Assembly (NCBI RefSeq): GCF_040807025.1 | Contig: NC_090953.1 | Span: forward strand, 25,652,997-25,716,996 | DNA: 64,000 nucleotides | Direction of reading: 5' to 3' | Source: Struthio camelus | Lineage: Eukaryota; Chordata; Aves; Struthioniformes; Struthionidae | Position numbers and translations under genes: made by a program | The notes under the pieces: generated by a model | Databases searched by the model: none | The model's input: the letters and a program-made list of their open reading frames with translations, nothing else | What the model was told of the DNA's origin: nothing | Shown: positions 11,279 to 22,800 of the stretch, piece by piece | Layout: the number at the start of each line of letters is the position of its first letter | Numbering within the stretch: the stretch's first letter is position 1

Positions 11279-12467
11279 CTGTAAAAAGCAATTGTTTGAA
11301 AGCTGTTGTTTTGGGTTTTGTTTTCTTTTCCCTGTTCCCCACTTTATCCAGTTCGAAAGGAGACACTGACTGGGCTCAGCCCTGTTTCTGATGAAGGTAG
11401 CGTGTTGGTCCCAGCCTGTGCTCCTCGATGCCTCTTAGTTTGACTCATCGTTCTTCCTCTTCTCATTCTGTCTTTGCAAGGAGATGGGTCTGGACAGGCA
11501 CAGCTGCTCCTTGTACTGCATGGGGGACAGGCTGGCTCCCAGCTCCCTTTGCTCCTCCAGGAAGGGGTAGGAGACGCTGAGCAGTGGCTCTACCCTGTAC
11601 CCTCCCAGCCAGATACACCTGCAGCCACCAGGCTGGAGACTGCCCAGCTGGGGCTGCTGATCCTGGTGCAGGCAGGACGTGCAGCTGGAGCCTGACGCGG
11701 GGAGGCCGCTTGGCTGGAGGGGTCGGGGCGATGCAGGGGAGGGGGAGCCTGTGTCCTGAACGCAGCCCCTTGCTCAGTTCGGCCTGCAGAGGAGCATGTC
11801 TAAGGCTGCCCCTACCTCCATCCTTGGTCGGGGCCTTGCTCTGCATCTCCATGAGCACAGTGGGCATGGAGGAGGTCTTGGCTGGGGCAGGATTGGATCG
11901 GTGCAGGATCCCCCTCCCAGGGCTGGGACAGCCAGAGGGGCTGCAGGGGACTGGGGCAGGGGGACTGGGGCTTTGCTGGCCATCAAAGAGGGGCCCAACT
12001 GAGTCTCCCTTTAAGTGAAACAACAGTTAAGCCAAATAGGTTTGAAGCGTGACGTTTTCAGATTTCCTGTTCAGCACTTGCGTGTGGGGCAGAGGCCTTG
12101 TGCTGAGCTGGGTTTGTCATCCCCCCCGGCCCCTCCACCAGGCCCTGCGGTCCCAACCCCCTGCCCGCTGGATTCCCCCAGTCCCAGCCTCTGCTCACAG
12201 GGCCCTGGTGTCCCCAAACAGCAGCCCACCGAGCCCCGATGGGCTCGGCCCCTGCCCGTGGGGCCCCCTCAGCCCGACCCCCTGCCAGCCAGGCCCTGCC
12301 ACCCCCGAGCCCCTGCCTGGCCCCGCCAGCGGGAGGCCTGCCAGGGCATTGAAGCGTTGATGTTTATAGCTCTTGTTTCCATTGGAGTTGCTGTGTTGGG
12401 TTTCATTTCAGTCTTCCTGATTCTGCCCTTCTGTAAAGTGTACATTATTACCAAGTTCCTTGTTTTT

Positions 12468-12468
12468 T

Positions 12469-12505
<37 letters not shown>
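12468..12505 (+). repeat. TA dinucleotide microsatellite
   Basis: About 38 bases of alternating T and A with one AAA interruption, 45 bases before the ZNF609 poly-A signal. Such a run can fold on itself in RNA. Confidence 0.95.
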
Positions 12506-12550
12506 CAAACTGTACTCTTCTTGCCTTTGTACATTTGGGCAAGGAGAGAG

Positions 12551-12556
12551 AATAAA
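12551..12556 (+). terminator. ZNF609: ZNF609 poly-A signal AATAAA
   Basis: Canonical AATAAA, preceded by TTTGTACATTTGGGCAAGG and followed by tttttaagagac and a G/T-rich stretch (cctgtgagggtggcgtttt) that fits a downstream element. Cleavage is expected near 12570-12580. Confidence 0.8.
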
Positions 12557-12575
12557 TCTTTTTAAGAGACAATCA

Positions 12576-15234
12576 CAAACCTGTGAGGGTGGCGTTTTCT
12601 TCCTGTCACTGCTCTCCCTGAATGCTGGGCCTCTGCCCCCGCCCCCCCCCAAAAAAATACGGCCACTGATCTCAGAGGGCTTGAGGGAGGCAGCCAAGGG
12701 GCCTTAAATAGACCTGCGGGCTGCTCTTTGAACTGAGCCCTTTGGTGAGGCAGCTGGGCTTTCACCAGTTGGGCATTTATCCTCACTGTCCCATTAGGAG
12801 CCTGGGGAGCCGGCGTTGGCATCCTTGTCGTGGCGTGCAGGCAGCCGGGATGCACGGCCCCAGCTAACTGGGTTTTCTCTGATGAGCCAGCCGCTGCACT
12901 GGCCTCTCCCCGCAGGGCTGTTCCGTTCCCGGGCCACCCCCGGGGATGGAAACCCTCCCTGAGCTGACGTCCCCTTGCCATTTAAAGCCCTGGAAATGCA
13001 GTTAAAGGGATAACTGATTAAGGGACTTGTCAGAAAGGTCAGCTGCTGAGAGGTAACTGGAGTAATTAAGGTTTTAATGGGCACCAATTATATAATGGGA
13101 CAGGCTGGGGCAGGGGGAGGTGGCACATAGCAGCTCCGAATGTGGAGCTGGGCCCACTGGCACCCCAGGCCCAAGTTGTCCCCTTGCAATCTGGTGTCAG
13201 CAGTCAGGTCCCCAAAATGCCAGGCAGGGGCTTTTCCCACCCATCTCCCTGACAGCACCCACTGGGCCCTGCACCTCCTCCCCACCCACTGCTGAGATTC
13301 CAGCAGCCAGGGAGTGCCCAGCTTTGGTGCCCACCTGCATCCCCTGCAAATACACATGCCCCAGCTGCCCTCACCCAGGACCCAAGCTGCAGCCCTCCCC
13401 CCCCCCCCCCCAAAATCTCCCTCCCCTTCCCCACGCCAGGCCCCAGCATCAGTGGGGCCAAGCAGCAGGGCCAAGTTGCAGGAACCGCACTGTCCCAGCA
13501 GGGCCCAGCTTCCCCCAATTTTGTGCCAGGAGCCAAACCCAAGCCAACAGTAACTCCCAGCCCTCTGCCTGTGATGGGTCCCTGGAAGCCTGGCCCTGCT
13601 GGGCTGTTGCAACCTCAGCCCTTTGCCAAGCATCCAGTTTTGCTGGCTGGGCTGAAGCCACACCCCAAGTGCCCCAAACCCTACTGAGGACCATTGCGTA
13701 CACCCTGTTTTGGCATCTGATTTGGAGCAGGCATGTTCCTGCTCCCAGCACCTTCCCCAGGGAGCCTGCTGATGGCAGGGGCTGGAGCTGCAGCATCATT
13801 CATGCCACCCCATGGCAGCACCCACCTCCACCCCTCGCTCCCATCTGCTCGCTCACACACACCATCCAACTCCAGGCCCATGCACAGCAGCAGGCCTGGA
13901 GCAGGCTGGTCTGTTATTCAGCACAGGCAAACATCCCAACCCCGAGGAAGTCCCAAGGTGGGTGCCTGTCCCACAGCCTACAAGGATCCTGCCACATGGG
14001 ATACAGAGCCAAAGGCGGCTGTAGAAATTTGCTTTTCCTTGTCAAGCCTCACTTTCACAAGCCTAGGGAGGGTACCAAGCCACTTTTTCTTTGAGTATGA
14101 GCACCACGCGGCAGCCAAAACACACAGGAGATGTCAGCTGGAGGCTGGTTCATGCTCAGTGACAGTTTCAGCCTACTGCAGGCTCTGCCACAGGGGTGCT
14201 AGATGCAGCAGGTAACACTCAGACCACAGTGTTTCTAAAGAAATTAAGGGATCTAAGACCTTTGTGTTTGTCCACAGCTGCAGGCAGGAACATGACCTGT
14301 GATCTTGTGAAGGTACCTGTTGCTATTGAATTAACAAGGGGTCGGTGACAGTATGTGGTAGCTATCAGAGGATCACACATGCCAGCCCAGACTGCAGCTT
14401 ATTAATCAGCTCTAGGGACTGTCCCAGCTCCCAAGTACCCAACGTGCAGGACCTTGGAATCAGACAGTAGGCTGATTAATGCAAGGAAGGAGCAAAGCGA
14501 TTCCCATCCCCTCAGGTTAGAGAGAAGAGCGGGAAGCACAGCTCGGTGCATTCCCCCCAGAAAAACCATCTGCAGACCCTGCGTTATGCACAGAACAAAT
14601 TCATAACGGGTAAGTCCAGAAACGAGAGCCGTGGGGCAGGATGAGGGCCCTAGAGCATGCAAAAACTCCCTGGGAGTTACGAGCAAGCCTGCAAAAGGGG
14701 TCCTCATGGATCTGGCTGGGAATGGGGCAGGAACAGGCCTAAAGCTTCTGCCTTCCAACCCATTGATAGTATGAACCCCAGAATGAGAAACACACATTCT
14801 CTAACAAGGGAGTAAGTACAGGGTTTCTGCTGTTTTTCAGTGCTCTTACAGCAAGGATAGGAAGTAAAAGGTATCGTTGCTGAGCCAGGACCAGTACTAC
14901 CATAGACCATGGAGCCACAGTAAAGCTAGTGCAGACCCTTCCCAGCAGTACAGCTCAGTCTTCAATTTTAAACCAGCCCCAGCTCGTTAGCCTAGTTCAC
15001 AGCTTCAGCCCTGAAAGGCACCGAGGCAGCAGGAGCAGAGAAGCTGCATTTAATGCCCTCTTTGATAAGATTGGGGCATTGGATTGGACTAGAGCCACTG
15101 GCCATTCAGCTCAGCCTGGAAAGGCAGGGGAGAACAGCCCTGCCCTTGTCCAAATGGGCTAGCCACACACTTCCCTGCCGTATTCGCGTTTGTCCTACTT
15201 TCATGCTGTTGGAGGGGAAGGAGGGAAGAGAGAC
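12576..15234. other. Tail-to-tail spacer between ZNF609 and OAZ2
   Basis: About 2.7 kb between the two convergent 3' ends. It contains C9-A7 (12642-12657) and C15-A4 (13397-13415) tracts, an AT-rich block at about 13000-13090 (TAATTAAGG and similar) that could be conserved noncoding DNA, and the first copy of an 87-bp duplicated sequence at 14535. No gene is recognised. Confidence 0.7.
14535..14621 (+). repeat. 87-bp duplicated sequence, copy A
   Basis: Begins agcacagctcggtgcatt and ends taagtccagaa. It is nearly identical to 17378-17464 in the same orientation: I count three or four differences, including a one-base indel in the C run and an a/t change in gcgttatgc versus gcgttttgc. Flanking sequences are unrelated, which points to a fragment of an interspersed repeat or a small segmental copy. 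The family is not recognised. Confidence 0.85.
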
Positions 15235-15250
15235 ATAAACTTTAAGATGA

Positions 15251-15256
15251 TTTATT
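15251..15256 (-). terminator. OAZ2: OAZ2 distal poly-A signal AATAAA
   Basis: The minus strand reads AATAAATCATCTTAAAG. It is the last AATAAA before the spacer and gives a 3' UTR of the length expected for the gene. Confidence 0.65.
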
Positions 15257-16052
15257 CACACAAACTTATATCCCGGCCCCCACCTCTCTCCCCCAAACAA
15301 AACACACTGACCATGACGTTTATGGAATGGCTTGGCTTCAGCTTTTAACAAAATCCTCCACAGAAAAGTGAGAGCATAACAAAGCACACAAGGACAATTC
15401 CACACGCAAGCAGCCAGGCCAGGAAGAGAGCTCACAACATGTCTCCAGGGCACAGTTTATAAATACACCCTTCTCATGTGGCATTCAAAGAAAGCCAGCC
15501 AGGTTACATCCAAATGGCATGAAGACAAGAGCACAACCTCATTCTCCAGCATTAGAAGTGGCAGGATTGAAACGTGAGCTACAGCTAGCAGTGCCACCAC
15601 AGACACCCCTCCAGCCTCCTCTGGGAGATCCCCAGGATGGGAGAACTGTCCCACCATCTGCACAAGGGCATGTTACTAGCAGAGCTGCCTTCCACACCTG
15701 TCCCTGCACACGATTCCCTTTGGTTTGGATACAGCCATTATCTCAGTGTCTTGAGATCTCTTTGGAAAGGTCAGGAGGAAGAAAAGAGGTGTGACAACAG
15801 CCAAGGGCCTGCTCCTTACCGGTCCTTGGGAAGAGACTAAAGGTGTGAGCTTTTTAGGCTCTTTGGACCATCAAAACCATCACACCTCAGGTAGGTAAGG
15901 AAACGTTCCCCAAGACTAGAGATATTGCTCTGAACACTCACTTGACCCTATATAAGCAGAGTACCATTGCAGCATTAAGGGAGGCCTACAAAAAGGCTCT
16001 TTTCCTTTTAAATAAGCAGCCCCAGCTGTGTGAAGTTAATCTGAATGCCCCT

Positions 16053-16058
16053 TTTATT
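16053..16058 (-). terminator. OAZ2: OAZ2 possible proximal poly-A signal
   Basis: The minus strand reads TTCAATAAAAGGGG. It is a canonical hexamer inside the 3' UTR. Use of the site is inferred only. Confidence 0.4.
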
Positions 16059-16722
16059 GAATGCTGTGATAGTGCAGTGGTAACATTGAACAGAGTAAGA
16101 CTGCTTAAACAAAAGCTGGAAGAGCAAGAAGTTTAAAAAAAAAGTTAAACCAGTTAAACAGCATCAGTTACCCCAGAGCAGAGACGCACAGGGGTTTTAA
16201 TGTAGTGTTAAAAGTTAACTCAAGCACATCTCTTCCATGTGTCTAACACTCAAAAAACATGCCTTATTCTTAAGAGTCTGAGTGAAAATAAACAGGTAGT
16301 CCGTCAGATGAGCACACGCCACACATCAGGTGATCAGGAAAGAACCAACACTGATTTAGAAAAGTCAAGGAGTTGATACTGCATCTACCACTGTGCTTCC
16401 CTACACTGCCAGGCTCCCACGCACGGCCTGGGCACGAGGTGCCTCTAGGCTAACACACCACACAGCTGTATGTAAAGAGCTCCTATGCCAGTTCATAAAC
16501 ATCTTCCATTTACTATTTGGTGATTACATGTGTGTATATATAGTTCTCTAGGCAACACATTTCAATGAGATAGTCAACTCTGAGGATACACAGGCCAATC
16601 TAACAATGAGAAATGCAGTTTCAGTCCAACAGAAGCTTGTTTTCCCTTTCCTCAAGAAAGGAGATTTAACCCTCTCTCCCCTCAAAAGCATTTTCAGATC
16701 GAACTGAAGTCCCCTGCTGCAG

Positions 16723-16856
16723 CTATTCTTCATCAGAGGAAGAGTTCTGATCCAGGGGGTACACCATGAACATCACGTCCGGTCGCGATGGGACAGAGGG
16801 GTGACCAGGCCTCACGATTTCAAAGCCCAAAAAGCTGAATGTCTTCAGGAGCGGAG
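16723..16856 (-). CDS. OAZ2: OAZ2 exon 5 coding part, through stop
   Basis: The acceptor is ctttggtag (AG at 16858-16857). It encodes [38 protein letters not shown] and SSSDEE, then TAG (16725-16723). The acidic tail is one residue longer than in human OAZ2. Confidence 0.97.
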
Positions 16857-19800
16857 CTACCAAAGAGAAGGAAATGGTTACCACCAGGAACGTTGATCTT
16901 TACCCTAAAAGTCATTGGCATCAAAGTACAAGGGCATTAAACATGCCTGTGAGCTAGCAGCACATCCAGAACTTCCTACACAAAAAGAAACTATTTAACA
17001 CAACAGTCCTCTTCAGTAAGAGATCTTGTCTCTTCCTGTATTCAATGCAGTTGCTCCTAGGTGTAAAGGAAATTTTAAGCCTCTACAGAGGACTAGATTG
17101 CTCTGCATTTATTCTGCGACATCTGTTCCATCCCCTCTGAGTAAGGGCTACACTTGTCATCTACTTGCACCAGCTGCCCAACTGCACTTAGCCAGGATGC
17201 CTGTAGCCACCTCACAGCATATCAAATGCTGTTTCGTTTCATACTCAGTGGCCCGCCCCCAGCACCCTTTGAGCCCAGAAGCAGCAAACAAGGAATCAAC
17301 TTATGCAGGGACTGGACAGAGCTTTCCTGTCTTTGCAAGAAGGACCTGGAGATCAGACTGGAAACCTCAGACATCTCAGCACAGCTCGGTGCATCCCCCC
17401 AGAAAAACCATCTGCAGACCCTGCGTTTTGCACAGAACAAATTCATAACGGGGTAAGTCCAGAAGCTCCACCTCATCTGACTGAGACAAGATATATTACA
17501 GATTAACCGCATGCACGTCCCCTTGTTGCTAAGGGATCGCATCCCTGTGACCTGTGTAAGTTACCCTGCTACAATATCTAATCTCTGCAGCACCCACTGA
17601 TGATTAATTTCAAACTACTGAACAGTCATGCAGATGAGGTCCTATATACTTTCAGGGTAACAGTGAATTTTAACTGTATAGACAAGTACCCAGAATATGG
17701 AACACTCCAGAACTCATACAAACAAGGCAGTTTCATTATCAATACATGCCCTTTTGTAAAAGGGCAGTATCAGATTCTTGGACATCTTCTGTAAACAGCC
17801 ATTATGGAGGTCACCTGTGCAACTAGCACTGGTGATATACTTTTCCTCCATTTGAAGATGATTCTTGATGGATGATACATGGAATGGTATCTTCCCAGGT
17901 TCAGTGCAATTTAGCTCTAGCAGCACTGCTCCATCTGAGAAAAGACAGTGCAGCTTGTGAAGTGGCAGAGTAAAATTAGAATTAAGAAGAGGTTTGAATT
18001 ACTCCTACCATGGCAATTGCTTGGTTACTAGCCTGCATCTAGTAAAATTTAAAATGACGCATCCATAGCTTGGTACCTTGCCACAAATCTCCTCAAACTT
18101 CCGTGCTCTAATCACTCATCCAATACATCTATCTTTAGATACTAAGGCAGCCCCCTTAAGCCATAAGCATTTATAGTCAGAGTCAGGATTACCTGTAGGT
18201 CTAGGAAGGGCAAAAGTGCTGGAGGATCTTTAAAAAGCAGATAAGCATCAGAGCAACAAGCTGAAAGTGTTTAGTTCTCACGTCATAACCTGTTCCTAGT
18301 CTCTCCTTCCAAATCACATAAGCCTGATGCCAGAAGGATACCTTCACTCCTTATCCAAGAAGGAATATTAACTGATTTCTGGCCAAGAAAATATCCCAAA
18401 TTACTCAAGAGCAGCTTTCCCCATGACAACTCTAGTAACAACTTAACTGCAGGACAGCAAAGCAAGCCCAGCTGGAGAAAATGAATATTCCCTTTCCCTT
18501 AGTCCCAAGAAAGGACTTAGGCAGATAAGTTATTTCTTCTATGAGAAACATTTTCCAATGTGTAGGAAAAACATGAAAATTATGCATGCCACACAATTAC
18601 CACAATAGGAAGCTTACGGAAGCCCTGCCTTGGGATTACCAGATTTTTGTACAGATTTAGTAGTGTCATTTTAGTTCTAGGGAGAAAATCTCCCAGTGGG
18701 AGTTCTCACCTCTATCTTCTCTGCTTTTTCTGAAGCAAATAAAGACGTAGTTTACTTTCATTTTTTCTTCAGCAAATTCCAACAGTGCTGATAACCTGCC
18801 AAGGAGGAAGACAAAAGAACATCAGCTATAGGAAGTCCTGTCCTGAGGAAGCCACTGGGCACTATCAACTGTTTGGATGTTTTAAGACAGAAAGATCACT
18901 TGTTTACAGACACAAACCCCATGTTACAGAAACAATGGACGCTGAAACAATGGACTTCCTGCTTCACTATCCAGCCCTGCGAAACTAAGCTATCCTCACA
19001 CAAAGTCACAGAGCAAGTGCGTGTCCTTGGTTGTCTGCATGCCAGCATACACAAACATCCATCCCTCTTGAGCCAGCGATTTCGTACAGAAGTCTTCATA
19101 CGTGAGAAGCTGAAGACTGCAACTCTTCTGGAGCTAGACTACAAGCCTTCCACCAGCAACAAACACCAAGGGATCTGTAAGCTTTGTACTTTATGAAAAA
19201 GAAGGCTAGTGCAAGGCAGAAGAGAAGAGAAAAACATCACTGAAGGAGCACGTGCACAGGCAGAGCTGTTTGGGGACACATCATCTGCATGGCACAGCTA
19301 AAAACGACGCTGTGAATCCAAGCTCCCTTTCCAGCAAAAGGATTTCTGCCACCTCTTGATGGAAGCAGAGCTGCATTAGCCTCTGTCCAAGCCCTCAGAA
19401 TTAGCATGGCGTAGCTGTATCTGTCACTGCTGACCTGTGCATTTAGGATGCACACTGCTACAGCAGTGACAAACGGGACTTCAATCGAGATCTAATTAAA
19501 CAGCAGTCAGTGAGACTGGAGCGCACCAAGGGAGATTAAATTTGCAATGATTTTGTTAATATGATAATGAACTATTTTAATTATAGCCTCTACTAGACTG
19601 TTTTACCTAGCTAAAAATAATCTTACGAAATTATGCTTTAAGCCATGATGACACGGGTGGCAAATACCCTCACAGGACAATCTGCTCCTATGAAAGCAGG
19701 CACTCGGACAGCTAGAGGACAGCAGAAAGAATACAACACGTTTATGGATTCAGACCAAACGAGACAAGGGTGAGACAGCAGGAATACTGGCACTCAGTGA

Positions 19801-22800
19801 AGGTGTCCAATGAGATTTTTTCCCCAATTTGCTTGTGTCATTTACTCGTGAAGTTTATTTCAACATTTAGAAGGACTTCAGAGAGTTCTGCACAGGACTC
19901 CACTAAAGCCACATCTATACTACTGCGCTCCCTGCCAGTGGAGATCTCTTGGCAAAGCACTTGGCAGGAAGTAGCTGCTCTGGAAGCTGCATTTACACAA
20001 ACTTCTCAGAGCAGAGCTGTCTGGACAAAACACTACCATCTTCTGCCAACAGAGAAAAATCAGACTCTGGCACAGCCAAAAGCCTGCATGGCAGTGGTTC
20101 AAGAGCTGATCCACCTACAGATGCGAAATAGCACATCAATATAATGGAGTCTTTCCCTGAAAGAGAGAGAAAATACTTGCCAAAATAACTTTGCCAAGTG
20201 GTCAGTAGAACAAAACTGGAGAAAGATTTGTACATTTCGCACATCACCGCATGCAAAGGATCACTCCACTCATTCATCACTTATTTCTCATTAGCATAAG
20301 AAAACAGTAGCCTGCCTTAAATGATCACCTAGGGGAAAAGATATATGGAGAACCAAAAGAAGGAGGATACTTCTTTGAAAAGGAGGGAGTAAAGAAATAT
20401 TTTAGATATGCAAAGCAGGAACAGAGGTGCCACGCATACAGCCTGCCCGTTTCCCCCCACCACACACAGACAACGCAGCATCACCAGCATAAGCAAAACA
20501 TCGCTCCCTGAGGAGCTGTGGACGTAGCTCTGGCATCCTGGACTTACCCTTCTTTGCTTCCATCAGCTAATAATCCATCGGGGATTTCCACAAAGAGGCT
20601 CTGATTAGAGAGCACTGCATCCCAGGAAGAGGTCTTCACCTCTGTGACCTTGTACTGGAAGTGGACAATATGAGGCTTCCCTTCATGCACTGGGACATCT
20701 TGGTTAACAGTGATCTTCTCGTCCTGCACGTTGTGGAAGGGCAGCGGGAAGAGAAAAGCTCATGAAATATGCTATAGCGTTTCAGCGCCCTTCAACACCA
20801 ACCAGGTAACACCAGCCCTATGAGTGCAAGCCTGGTACAAAAAAGATTTTACAGCAGTATGTTAATAGATGTGAACTTCAAAATGGACCTTAAATGCACT
20901 AGGTGTAAAGCACATGTTGAACCGGATTCTTCCCACTGCACTATTATTGGGTCTTTTTTATATATATATATGTATATATAAATTATTTTTTAAATAATCA
21001 AAGAACAGATTTAGGATTCCCAGCTCCTCCCTGACCAGCTTTTAACCCCACTACTCACACTTTTGTTTAGAAGCAAGTGACCTAAAGCATTAGCCAGCCA
21101 ATTCTAAAAACTGTACCTTATTAAGATTTGTTGGGTTAAGTGCCAGAAGCTGGGAGGATTCAAGAGAACTATCCCATGAAATTATAGACCAAAATTTTTT
21201 AAGTGACTGTGCTTAAATGCGCATGCAAAGAGATTTTCAAAAGCATTTTCAATGGAAATCCCCTGCTGAAAAGCTGCGGTCAGCCTTACAGCCTGAACTG
21301 TATCCAAAATTTCAGTTTTAATCACTAAAATTCATCAGCATTGGACCTGCCATAGCTCAAGAAGGTATGCACAACCAGATGCTAGATCTCACCTTAGTCT
21401 GAACACCCTGGATGCTTGTAAGGGGTTAAGAGCCACTGTTCTAAACTATTTGCATTTTCCAGAATACCTTGCTTTTATTCTGGCCTAACACATCCAAAGA
21501 AAGAGTGAAAAAGTAATATCTTAACAGCTAGGGGACCGTAAAGAGATCCAAATGCAAACTAAAATGGTATTATAAACTTACTGAGAAGAACATTATACTT
21601 TTCCCTTTCCCCTTTATTGGCTCAGGGGCACACTACAATGAGTGCTCAGATCTCAGAGTGATTTTTAGTCATGTTTTCCAGTTCAAGTGAACGCAGTTTT
21701 GCATATTTACATTTTATTACATTTTGGGTCGCAAAAGTCCATTTCATTCACCACAAGTTCCAGCCACATCTTTGAAGAGCAGTTCACGAACTACTCTTCA
21801 AAGAATACCACTCCAATCAACGAGCTGGAATAGTATCTGCTGCTGTAGTCCAACCAGTTTCGTTGCATTTCCCTTCCTTCTCCCTACAGTCTTTGAGATG
21901 ACCACAAATTGCTTTCCCAGATTTTACAACCAACTAGTAGTACGGCAAGTGTTTTGTCTCCTGATATAGGAGAGGAAAATATGTAGCACAGAGAATTCCA
22001 AAGTAGACAGAAGTTACACACATTTGAAGACTGTGACTAGGTCTCTTCCAGAGACCACAGGCATACATGTCCCTCTCTAATACTGCTCTAACTAGAATGG
22101 CAAGCATGCCATTCTGCTTTGAATTCTGCTTAGCGGTTCCTAGAAAACAATTTAATGGTTAAGTCCCATTCCTTCTCCCGGCAATTTGCATAGGCAGTTG
22201 GCTTCCCCAGTAATGATTTCCATATTTCACTGCAAAAAGCACCAATGAAATAAAGAAACTCCTTAGGTTCCCAAGTTAACATATCAACTGCAGTGGACAC
22301 TACATTATTCCCCCTCTGCTTGGTTACAGGCTCACACATACTGAATCTGTCACATTTATGAAGTTACCTGCACTACCTGAAGGACAGAAGTCAGTCAGAT
22401 ATTAGAGCTAATACCAGTTTTGATCCTGCATCGTAGGGCTACAAAGATTATTAGAGGGCTGGAGCACCTCTCCTAGGAAGAAAGACTGCGAGAGCTGGGC
22501 CTGTTCAGCCTGGAGAAGAGAAGACTGAGAGGGGATCTCATCAACGTGTACAAGTATCTGAAGGGAGGGGGTGTCAAGAGAATGAGGCCAGCCTCTTCTC
22601 CGTGGTGCCCAGCAACAGGACAAGAGGCAACGGGCAGAAACTGAACCACAGGAAGTTCCACCTGAACCTGAGAAAAAACTTCTTCGCTGTGAGGGTGACA
22701 GAGCATTGGAACAGGTTGCCCAGAGAGGTAGTGGAGTCTCCTTCGCTGGAGATATTCAAAACCCGGCTGGATGTGATCCTAGGCAATATGCTCTAGGTGA

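Larger units (their letters stand above)
8965..12575 (+). other. ZNF609: ZNF609 3' UTR (about 3.6 kb)
   Basis: The stretch runs from the stop codon to the AATAAA at 12551. It is GC-rich and holds several poly-G and C(n)A(n) tracts, a Pumilio-type site at 11271 and a TA microsatellite just before the poly-A signal. A strong acceptor at 9358 means part of it (about 8960-9358) may be removed as an intron. Open frames inside are short and unlike any family I know. Confidence 0.75.
15235..16722 (-). other. OAZ2: OAZ2 3' UTR
   Basis: About 1.5 kb from the OAZ2 stop (16723) to the poly-A signal at 15256. A second in-line AATAAA (tttatt on plus, 16053-16058) could give a shorter transcript of about 0.7 kb of UTR. 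Sequence composition is AT-richer than the flanking ZNF609 UTR. No other feature seen. Confidence 0.75.

Noticed and set aside
22408-22786. Small minus-strand frames in the CR1 interval
   Set aside because: They are antisense shadows of the CR1 element.
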